A stretch of 5,672 bases of DNA from Fimbriimonadaceae bacterium (lineage in GTDB: Bacteria > Armatimonadota > Fimbriimonadia > Fimbriimonadales > Fimbriimonadaceae), in the NCBI GenBank assembly GCA_019694835.1, contig JAIBBE010000092.1:1-5672 (forward strand), in the 5' to 3' direction. The position numbers and the translations under genes were made by a program. The notes beneath the pieces are model-generated. The model was not told the DNA's origin. It made no database searches and was given only the letters and a program-made list of their open reading frames with translations. Shown one piece after another: positions 1 through 4,923 of this stretch (position 1 is its first letter; every line of letters begins with the position of its first letter).

Positions 1-75
1 GGTTCGCGATGGTGGCGGGGTCGAACCGGTGACCCCGGCGCGGTGACGATCGGGGCGGCGGCGGCACCGGGCGTT
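1..75. other. unassigned edge fragment
   Basis: This is very GC-rich sequence left of the repeat. It contains a small inverted repeat, GGGGTC at 17-22 and GACCCC at 31-36. On the plus strand, two frames run in from the edge and stop at 32 and 46; the second gives a tail VRDGGGVEPVTPAR, which could be the end of a gene lying outside. On the minus strand, a frame opens at an ATG at 83 and runs off the edge, but that ATG lies inside repeat sequence and has no clear ribosome binding site. None of these can be called a gene from what is visible. Confidence 0.3.
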
Positions 76-373
76 TCCTGCATTGCTCTGCCGTTCTGAA
101 GGCTGCCGGGTCTCGCCCCGGCGGGCGCGGTCCTTTCTTCTTGCGCGAGAAGAAAGGACCCAAAGAAGCGCGCCCGTTGCGCCGGCCCTGCGGGCTGCCC
201 TCGCTGCGGACCACCGGCCCGGCCGGCCGCTCAAACTCGCCTTCGGCTCGGACATCGCGTCCGGACATCCCCGGTCCGGCAGTCCTTCGCTCGGCGGCGC
301 AAAGGGGGAGGAAAACCGGTGGTTGGGGGCGGTGAGGGATGTTGAGGAGCGCGAGGTGGCGGCTTGTCGGCCA
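76..373 (+). repeat. intergenic repeat, left inverted copy (IR-L)
   Basis: This ~298-bp element is the reverse complement of 4504-4802. The core at 176-373 matches 4504-4701 without gaps, 196 of 198 bases identical. The outer part (76-175) is also homologous, with one single-base indel and a divergent hairpin. The outer homology edge is the word CCTGCAT at 77-83; the inner edge fades after about 373, with scattered matches to about 385. The copy has a long open frame, but the two core differences would both change an amino acid (Gly/Ser and His/Leu), so I see no sign of protein-level selection. It resembles dispersed intergenic repeats of Xanthomonadaceae genomes (from memory, not searched). 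No transposase is present, so I do not call it an insertion sequence. Confidence 0.85.
129..160. repeat. 13-bp stem, 6-nt loop hairpin in IR-L
   Basis: The left arm (129-141) and right arm (148-160) are perfectly complementary over 13 bp around the loop TGCGCG. The stem is almost pure pyrimidine on one side and purine on the other. No T-run follows on either strand, so it is not a canonical intrinsic terminator. The equivalent hairpin in the other repeat copy keeps stem length and loop but has a different stem sequence. Confidence 0.8.
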
Positions 374-502
374 CTGAGGTCACTGGGCCTCTGGCCTGAA
401 TCGGGCGGCTATGCGCAGGTCACCTGCCGTTCAGCCGCCGATGGTCATCAACGTCTGCTTGCGTCTGCGACGTCGGACGGCACCCGAAGAACAGTTGACG
501 GG
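374..502. other. spacer downstream of the methyltransferase
   Basis: This gene-free spacer lies between the inner end of IR-L and the methyltransferase stop codon. I see no supported gene. Its main structure is the nested stem-loop at 404-439. Scattered matches to the corresponding inner flank of the other repeat copy suggest the repeat may once have extended further in. Confidence 0.5.
404..439 (-). other. nested stem-loop 3' of the operon
   Basis: The outer arms GGCGGCT (404-410) and AGCCGCC (433-439) pair over 7 bp. Inside them GCAGG (415-419) and CCTGC (423-427) pair over 5 bp, giving a two-level structure with an internal loop. It lies about 60 nt after the methyltransferase stop on the operon's transcribed strand, so it could stabilise or help end the transcript. 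No T-run follows, so intrinsic termination is not supported. Confidence 0.4.
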
Positions 503-1597
503 TCAGTTCAACGAGAACGCGAAGTCATGTTCGTATCGTTCAGGCGTTGTTCCCGGACGAAACGCATTCGTCTGACGGTTCTTGATTTCCGTGGTTTCGC
601 CCGTATGCAGAGCTTTCACTCGCCAATCTGCGAAGCCTGCCTTGAGCGATGAGCGAGTCCCCTCGAACAGATCTTCCTTGGTCAGCCTAGCGCCGCCAAT
701 CCGAATGACGATGACGGTCCCTTTCTTGACGAGGCCGGCGCAGCCTTCCCATGCCTCTTCCAGAAACTTCCAATAAAGATCGGCGCTCGTGTGGCGATCA
801 TCCCGGTTTTTCTTTATGAGTGGCCTTTCAGCGCCTCCCAGGAACCACAGGCGGAGCCATTGATCCTCGCTGTAGTCCGTCGTATCGAGATACGGTGGTG
901 AGGTGACGATCAGCTTGACCTGATTTTCCAGGCTCGGGAACGCTTTTTCTGCCTTGCGCGCGTCACGTAGCTTGACGCTACCGCGCAGGCTGGGTCGCTC
1001 GCTCGTCAAACGGTAGTCGGCCAAAGTTGTGGCGATGGAAAACGCATCGCGCTCTGGCGGCATCAGTCCCTTTTCAGACCACCAACGTACCGAGTAGTCC
1101 GGCTTCGTGCTGATCGTGCGGGGCATGCGGTTGCTCAGGCAGTTGGGAGTCTTGTGGGACTCTCCGTGTAGAGCGCCGAGAATAATGGCGGCGATAAACC
1201 GATCTACCTTCGAATCCTGCCAATCAAGCGTCTCGCGCAGGAACAGCAACTGCTGCAAGGTGGTGTCGTGGAAGCAGGCACGGAAGAAATCGCCTTCTGG
1301 GGGGCGGGACTCGTCGGTCTCGGAAAAGGCGTTCTTTAGTTCGGCCAAACGGGCCTTTACGTTGCTAAATCGTGGCGCATCAGCCTTGGCGCCTGCGATG
1401 CAGGCGGCGACAGGATTGATGTCCACACCGCTGGCATGACGGCCATTGAGCAGGCTCTCGAAGACCGTAGTTCCGCGACCGCAGAATGGATCAAAAACGG
1501 TATCCCCGCGCTCTGTGTATGCCAGCAATTGTTTTGCAACGAACTCCTCGGGGAACATCGCAAAGTAAGGGCAAATGGAATGCAGGGGGTGTCTCAT
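503..1597 (-). CDS. site-specific DNA methyltransferase (N4-cytosine/N6-adenine type)
   Basis: This 364-aa protein transfers a methyl group from S-adenosylmethionine to an exocyclic amino group of DNA. Visible motifs in order are a motif X-like segment HSICPYFAMFPEEF (residues 6-19), motif I DPFCGRGTT (36-44) for AdoMet, GVDINP (57-62) with the acidic residue expected to bind the cofactor ribose, and the catalytic TSPPY (232-236). Serine before PPY is commoner in N4-cytosine enzymes, but N6-adenine is not excluded. About 190 residues separate motifs I and IV, including SNRMPRT and DYSVRWW (155-174), perhaps the target-recognition region; this gives an alpha-like motif order. I chose ATG at 1597 because it forms an ATGA overlap with the upstream gene's stop, has GGTG five bases ahead, and starts just before motif X. 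A further in-frame ATG at 1708 would add 37 Arg/Gly-rich residues lying entirely over the upstream gene. It likely protects host DNA from the neighbouring nuclease. It is the last gene of the operon. Confidence 0.9.
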   Translation of the reverse strand: MRHPLHSICPYFAMFPEEFVAKQLLAYTERGDTVFDPFCGRGTTVFESLLNGRHASGVDINPVAACIAGAKADAPRFSNVKARLAELKNAFSETDESRPPEGDFFRACFHDTTLQQLLFLRETLDWQDSKVDRFIAAIILGALHGESHKTPNCLSNRMPRTISTKPDYSVRWWSEKGLMPPERDAFSIATTLADYRLTSERPSLRGSVKLRDARKAEKAFPSLENQVKLIVTSPPYLDTTDYSEDQWLRLWFLGGAERPLIKKNRDDRHTSADLYWKFLEEAWEGCAGLVKKGTVIVIRIGGARLTKEDLFEGTRSSLKAGFADWRVKALHTGETTEIKNRQTNAFRPGTTPERYEHDFAFSLN

Positions 1598-2661
1598 GCG
1601 TGCACCAGCCCCGCTGTCTGCCGAGTAGTTTGGACCCAGGCAATGACCTGATCGAATCGCTCGGCGCCTTCCACCTGCTCCCGATGGGGGTCGGCGAACG
1701 CCATGCACGCATTGGCGAAGTGGGTGATCCGCAGTCGATCGAAAATTACCCCGAAGCGCCGCTCCTCGTAACCGAATCGGGTTTTTACCTTATCCGAGAA
1801 GGATCCGTGTGATCCATCAATGTCGTGGTGGAACGGAAATGGAATGAACATTGCCGGCGTAGAGTGCTCGGCAGGCTGTTGAGTGAACCATGAGCCATGC
1901 AGTTGCTTGATGTACTCGACAACTGACTTGTCGCGCCAATTCTTGCCAGAAGCACACTGACCTATGAGGTAAAGCTTGCCTGGCATGCCATCTGGATGAT
2001 TTCGCCATGCGATGACGTCGATGCCGCCATCCTTCAGCGAGGTTGGCAAGCCGTCGGGAATATCATCAGAAGTGCGGACATCCCCAAAGCCGAAACGGGC
2101 GAAAGTCTGTTGCAGGGCGTTGAGGAAGCCCGTCCCGGTTGCACGGGGAAAGCCGAAGGAACTGACTTCTCCATTAAGGTATCCGCCAGCGGCCAAGCAG
2201 GCACACACCTGAAACGCATCCGCAATCTGCTGTTCGGCCTGCGTCAATACGTTTGTCGGTTGCAGTTTGCACTCACGGATTGCGCAGGCAAGCAGGCAAA
2301 ACAGATACACAACCTGACCAGGTTGGTTCGCCTGATCTTCCTTCAGCGCCAAACGATAGCGAGCGACATCAACCTCGAACGGGTAGGACTCGCCGAGTAT
2401 CTGTTGTCGATAATCAAGTTCCTCGAAGGCGATGTCGATGAACTGCCGACGGCTTTCTTCGAGGATGGCTTCGTCCAAGACTTCGCCTGTTTCTGGATCG
2501 ACCGGATTGGGTTCGGCTGCTTCGTCTTCAAGGATATCCAGCACGCTCAGCAAAGTCGAGCGCGCGGATACTCCACGCGCGTCCACCAGCGTCTGGAGTT
2601 CCAGCCAATCAGCCAGAGCACTCCGCGTATCCGAGGGAGTAGGTGGATTGATGACGACCAT
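1594..2661 (-). CDS. PD-(D/E)xK-like putative restriction nuclease subunit
   Basis: This 355-aa protein has no family name I can give with certainty. The N-terminal half (about 1-160) looks mostly helical, with an acidic Pro-rich loop around 45-64. A nuclease-like core follows: a segment with E165 and a helix at 176-191, then KDGGIDVIAW (210-219, acidic D215), then YLIGQCASGKNW (231-242). An acidic residue in GGID followed after about 20 residues by a beta strand ending in Q-x-K is the Mrr-like PD-(D/E)xK pattern. Here the lysine position holds Ala (A237), with K240 three residues on, so catalysis is plausible but not proven. The chosen ATG at 2661 forms a TGATG overlap with the upstream stop and has GGTGA six bases ahead; a TTG one codon earlier is possible. 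Its place between a ParB-like gene and a methyltransferase supports a restriction role. No signal peptide or membrane segment is evident, so it should be cytoplasmic. Confidence 0.7.
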   Translation of the reverse strand: MVVINPPTPSDTRSALADWLELQTLVDARGVSARSTLLSVLDILEDEAAEPNPVDPETGEVLDEAILEESRRQFIDIAFEELDYRQQILGESYPFEVDVARYRLALKEDQANQPGQVVYLFCLLACAIRECKLQPTNVLTQAEQQIADAFQVCACLAAGGYLNGEVSSFGFPRATGTGFLNALQQTFARFGFGDVRTSDDIPDGLPTSLKDGGIDVIAWRNHPDGMPGKLYLIGQCASGKNWRDKSVVEYIKQLHGSWFTQQPAEHSTPAMFIPFPFHHDIDGSHGSFSDKVKTRFGYEERRFGVIFDRLRITHFANACMAFADPHREQVEGAERFDQVIAWVQTTRQTAGLVHA

Positions 2662-3755
2662 CAACGATCACCCGCGTCTCTCTCTTGTTGCTCGCGCATC
2701 GTTGTTACCAACGCGCGAGTTGTACGCTGCATGCCCTCGGCGACTTTGAGGAGGGTCGGCTCGCCGTTATAAGCTCCCGCCAGACCGAGCACGTCCTCGC
2801 ACTGCTTCGCGGCCTTCATCAAGGATTCCTCGAATCGGGCCGACGCAGGCTCGACGCGCTCGTGGGCAACGCGCAGGTCTCGTCGTGCCATGAGCATAGC
2901 CTTGGCTTCGGGATGCGCCAGCACCTTGCTCAGTTCGTTGAGGTTCGGATTCTGGCTCTGGATGATGGTCGGCTCGCCCTTGTGCTCCTGACCGTAGAGC
3001 CACGACATCAGCTGCTGTAGCTCATTGCGCTTGTCGGCAGGAATTGGCTCCGCCTGGGGTGGTGCCGACAAATCCTCGGTGTTCAGATTCAGAAACTCAC
3101 GCACCGACGCGCGCGTCAGCGCGGTATAGAGGTGCGAGAAAGCGAAGTTTTTCTTGGAAATCTGCGTGAGGTCAAACCCATCTTTCAACGCTTGTTGCAA
3201 GGCGAACCAGCCATTGACTAGGCGGCGAACCGTATTGTGGTTGTCGCCGAGCGTGCGACTGATCGTATTGATGTCGCCACCGCTTTCATACCACTGGGCC
3301 GCGTACTTTGCCTTGGCCAGAGCATCCCATTTGAAGGGGCCGTTGATGTGCTTGAAGCCGATGAAGCTGCGCGCGTCATCGCGGTGATCCACGATGAGGA
3401 CACGGACCTTTTCAGGCAGTGGCTTGGGAGCTTCAACTGCTGGAAGGTTGATCTTGAGTTTCTTCCGCAGTTCTTCATCGGCAATCAGCCGAAGGGCGGC
3501 CAACCGACGATTGCCTTCCAGAACGATTTTGCCATCACGCAGAACGATCAATGGCTCGAAGTCGATATAGCCGGCTGAGAGGATGGACTGGATCAGCTCA
3601 TCGACATCGGCTTGGTCGTACAACTCTCGCACGATGTCTACTTCGTCCGTGTAGCCCAAGTCGATGAATCGAGGGTTCTGTCGATCAAAGTGCAGTTCGG
3701 CGGGCGCCACGAAGTCCTGGCCTGGCGAAAGTGGGCTAGTGGCGACGGTAGCCAT
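2661..3755 (-). CDS. ParB-fold N-terminal domain protein
   Basis: This 364-aa protein starts with a ParB/Srx-like domain: LHFDRQNPRF (21-30), the strand and helix around GYIDFEPLIVL (62-72), and the signature LEGNRRLAALRLI (79-91), equivalent to the GERRxxA box of chromosomal ParB with Asn in place of Glu. A second part around 129-184 (FIGFKHINGPFKWDALAKAKYA, then an HTH-like helix pair ending NTVRRLVNGW) resembles the helical segment after ParB-N. The C-terminal half is charged and helical and I cannot assign it. No parA neighbour or parS-like site is visible, so plasmid partition is unlikely. ParB-fold domains bind nucleotide (CTP in ParB) and recur in DNA-modification and defence proteins such as DndB and DUF262 proteins. 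The ATG at 3755 follows an in-frame TAA directly and has purine-rich GGGGGAAAG at 3769-3761 as ribosome binding site. The stop overlaps the nuclease gene's start. Confidence 0.8.
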   Translation of the reverse strand: MATVATSPLSPGQDFVAPAELHFDRQNPRFIDLGYTDEVDIVRELYDQADVDELIQSILSAGYIDFEPLIVLRDGKIVLEGNRRLAALRLIADEELRKKLKINLPAVEAPKPLPEKVRVLIVDHRDDARSFIGFKHINGPFKWDALAKAKYAAQWYESGGDINTISRTLGDNHNTVRRLVNGWFALQQALKDGFDLTQISKKNFAFSHLYTALTRASVREFLNLNTEDLSAPPQAEPIPADKRNELQQLMSWLYGQEHKGEPTIIQSQNPNLNELSKVLAHPEAKAMLMARRDLRVAHERVEPASARFEESLMKAAKQCEDVLGLAGAYNGEPTLLKVAEGMQRTTRALVTTMREQQERDAGDR

Positions 3756-3824
3756 TTATGCTTTCCCCCAAGTTGGCATGATTTGGGCAGTCTTCTTGTG
3801 CGTGATGCCAATGTTCGTGTTCAT
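3756..3824 (-). CDS. possible 22-aa coupling peptide
   Basis: A 22-codon frame (starting MNTNIGITHKK, ending PTWGKA) begins with an ATG overlapping the stop of the HTH gene as ATGA. It ends in TAA immediately before the ParB-like gene's ATG, and so exactly fills the gap between the two genes. The ribosome binding site of the ParB-like gene lies in its last codons, so ribosomes translating it would be delivered to that gene. Its own upstream site (AAGG) is weak. It may be a real micropeptide, a translational-coupling device or chance; I recognise no homologue. Confidence 0.35.
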   Translation of the reverse strand: MNTNIGITHKKTAQIMPTWGKA

Positions 3825-4003
3825 GTCTCGGCCGCCTTCTGTTTCTCAATCCACGATTCAATGTCGTCACTCTTGAATCGCCACGCGCCAGCGACCTTGA
3901 AACCAGGTAACTCTCGTTTCTTTACGAGCCGGTATACGGTCTTCTCGTCTACGCGGAGAAGCGCAGCAACCTCTTTCACAGTGAGCACAGAGTTGTCGAC
4001 CAT
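3821..4003 (-). CDS. excisionase-family helix-turn-helix DNA-binding protein
   Basis: This 60-aa protein is almost entirely a winged HTH of the excisionase/MerR-like HTH_17 type. From the ATG at 4003, LTVKEVAALLRVDEKTVYRLV (about residues 7-27) forms the helix-turn-helix. The following strand pair KVAGAWRFKSDDIESWIEKQ (36-55) shows the family's conserved G-x-W-R-F and D-I-x-x-W-I. Such proteins act as small DNA-binding regulators or recombination directionality factors. No integrase is visible here, so a regulator of the downstream ParB-like, nuclease and methyltransferase genes is more likely. The start is uncertain: a GTG at 4012 would add three residues, and neither start has a strong ribosome binding site, with GGA four bases before the ATG. 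It is the first gene of the operon and ends in an ATGA overlap with a tiny frame leading into the ParB-like gene. Confidence 0.85.
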   Translation of the reverse strand: MVDNSVLTVKEVAALLRVDEKTVYRLVKKRELPGFKVAGAWRFKSDDIESWIEKQKAAET

Positions 4004-4030
4004 GACATCCACGCAATCGCAAGTCTATGG

Positions 4031-4038
4031 ATTGTATA
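4031..4038 (-). promoter_or_regulatory. candidate -10 element of the operon
   Basis: On the minus strand this reads TATACAAT, a good match to a -10 box, in a locally AT-rich patch about 28 nt upstream of the HTH gene's ATG. No convincing -35 hexamer lies at the usual spacing: TTGGAC at 4052-4047 is too close. The promoter may be weak or need an activator. Confidence 0.35.
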
Positions 4039-4044
4039 TGAACA

Positions 4045-4080
4045 CAGTCCAAAGCAGTACGTTCTAGGACTGATTTGTCC
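4045..4080. promoter_or_regulatory. inverted-repeat operator candidate
   Basis: CAGTCC (4045-4050) and GGACTG (4067-4072) form a perfect 6-bp inverted repeat with a 16-base spacer. The second half-site also pairs with GTCC at 4077-4080 as GGAC-N6-GTCC. The three GGAC/GTCC half-sites lie just upstream of the candidate -10 box, where an activator or repressor would bind. The HTH protein encoded immediately downstream is the obvious candidate ligand, but this is inference. Confidence 0.35.
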
Positions 4081-4503
4081 AGACCATTACTGGATCCTCC
4101 TCGCTGTGTCTGAACACCCCCTGTCCTCGGCAGAGTCCCGGCGTTCCGCCCTCGGGTTCGCAGATTGCGTCCCGCGCCTCATGCCGATTCTCGGTCATCC
4201 AGTTTTTTCCCTGGCCCCTTCGGCACCGGCGGCACTGCGCCTTTTGCGCTTGTGGCCGCAGCTACTTTGGCTCCTGGCTGCTTGGGCTCGCCGTGCTTGC
4301 AACTGTCCGGGTTGGGTCAGCTTGCCGATCTGGCGTGATTTGTAGCTTCGTGCGGAATCCATGGGGCTAGGATGGTTTCATGTCAAGTCAATCTCCGGGT
4401 CCGTCTTCCGATCTGGTGCCTACTGGTTGTCAGTATCGTGTGTTGTGGGTCCGGTGTGGTTTGCAGTGCGGACGCCCCTTGGCCGTAGGTTACATGACCG
4501 GAA
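4064..4503. other. upstream spacer with decayed or questionable coding sequence
   Basis: This spacer lies between the operon promoter and the right repeat copy. I see no intact recognisable gene. The minus strand has stretches that read like coding sequence broken across frames (4179-4362). It also has a 44-codon frame (4198-4064) beginning MTENRHEARD. Its stop falls inside the operator candidate. A strong GAGGAGGA ribosome-site-like word precedes an internal ATG at 4087, but only seven codons follow. Overlapping plus-strand frames lack ribosome binding sites and domain features. Confidence 0.4.
4179..4362 (-). pseudogene. possible frameshifted remnant of a small basic protein
   Basis: From an ATG at 4362 the minus strand reads MDSARSYKSRQIGKLTQPG. 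A natural-looking continuation rich in Lys, Pro, Gly and Ala is found in another frame: KHGEPKQPGAK, then VPKGPGKKLDDRESA and a stop at 4181-4179. The phrases GKLTQPG (4326-4306) and GEPKQPG (4292-4272) resemble each other but are 34 bases apart, out of frame. One frameshift would join them into a protein of about 60 residues. I recognise no family, and a biased-composition artefact is possible. Confidence 0.22.
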
Positions 4504-4802
4504 TGGCCGACAAGCCGCCACCTCGCGCTCCTCAACATCCCTCACCGCCCCCAACCACCGGTTTTCCTCCCCCTTTGCGCCGCCGAGCGAAGGACTGCCG
4601 GACCGGGGAAGTCCGGACGCGATGTCCGAGCTGAAGGCGAGTTTGAGCGGCCGGCCGGGCCGGTGGTCCGCAGCGAGGGCAGCCCGCAGGGCCGGCGCAA
4701 CGGGGCGCGTTTTCTTCCCCCCTTCTTTTCCGCGCAGAAAAGAAGGGGGTCGCCCGCCGGGGCGAGTCCCGGCAGTTATCAGAACGGCATGGTGATGCAG
4801 GA
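4504..4802 (-). repeat. intergenic repeat, right inverted copy (IR-R)
   Basis: This is the partner of the element at 76-373 in opposite orientation, so the hairpin-bearing ends point outward and the conserved cores face the operon. The two copies bracket about 4.1 kb. The core 4504-4701 differs from its partner at two bases only. The outer end matches through the word ATGCAGG at 4795-4801. The copy starts about 120 bp after the pilU stop. It contains a minus-strand open frame that I regard as non-coding because it just follows the repeat. Confidence 0.85.
4718..4749. repeat. 13-bp stem, 6-nt loop hairpin in IR-R
   Basis: The arms 4718-4730 and 4737-4749 pair perfectly over 13 bp around CGCGCA. 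Read in the same orientation, the loop is identical to that of the left copy, while 7 of the 13 base pairs differ and every change is compensated on the other arm. No T-run follows on either strand. Confidence 0.8.
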
Positions 4803-4923
4803 CGCGCTTGTTACGGCTGAATAAAGACCCATCCCCACCCCGGCCCTCCCCTTGAAGGGTAGGGAGCGAACAGCGGTGCTGCGCGCCGAGCAATCGGTTC
4901 GCCCCCGCCCCCCGGGAACGATC
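4803..4923. other. GC-rich spacer downstream of pilU
   Basis: This short intergenic stretch holds a C-tract region (about 4827-4864) with the partly palindromic CCCTCCCCTTGAAGGGTAGGG, typical in style of dispersed repeats in GC-rich proteobacteria. It also holds a hairpin with arms GCGAAC (4866-4871) and GTTCGC (4897-4902), just after the pilU stop on pilU's strand. The hairpin could mark the 3' end of the pilU transcript, but no T-run follows. Confidence 0.35.

Noticed and set aside
1..27. GGTTCG ... CGAACC resembling a tRNA T-arm or attachment site
   Set aside because: The 15-base loop is too long for a T-arm, and no acceptor, D or anticodon arm can be built around it.
129..160. Rho-independent terminator at the repeat hairpins
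   Set aside because: The stems are strong, but neither copy is followed by a T-run on either strand.
83..652. Plus-strand open frame of 189 codons
   Set aside because: It runs through IR-L and then antisense over the methyltransferase 3' end. Core differences between the repeat copies are both amino-acid changing, and no domain or ribosome binding site is seen.
1996..2772. Long plus-strand open frame of 258 codons
   Set aside because: It is antisense to the nuclease-like and ParB-like genes, which have clear motifs and coupled starts; it has no domain of its own.
2661..3755. Plasmid or chromosome partition ParB
   Set aside because: No ParA gene, no parS-like site and no plasmid functions are visible, and the gene is translationally coupled to nuclease-like and methyltransferase genes.
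3821..4003. Recombination directionality factor of an integrative element
   Set aside because: The fold fits, but no integrase, attachment site or direct repeat is visible; position at the head of the operon favours a regulator.
4106..4345. Plus-strand frame of 79 codons with a hydrophobic Leu/Trp-rich stretch
   Set aside because: It could suggest a membrane peptide, but there is no ribosome binding site and the opposite strand reads more like coding sequence; composition alone explains it.
4404..4414. TCTTCCGATCT resembles the end of a sequencing adapter
   Set aside because: Only 11 bases match and the flanks do not continue the adapter; it is most likely chance, though reads spanning it could confirm this.
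4420..4893. Minus-strand open frame of 157 codons across IR-R
   Set aside because: It shares a translated stretch with the left copy only because the DNA is repeated; it crosses a hairpin and unrelated flanks and has no recognisable domain.
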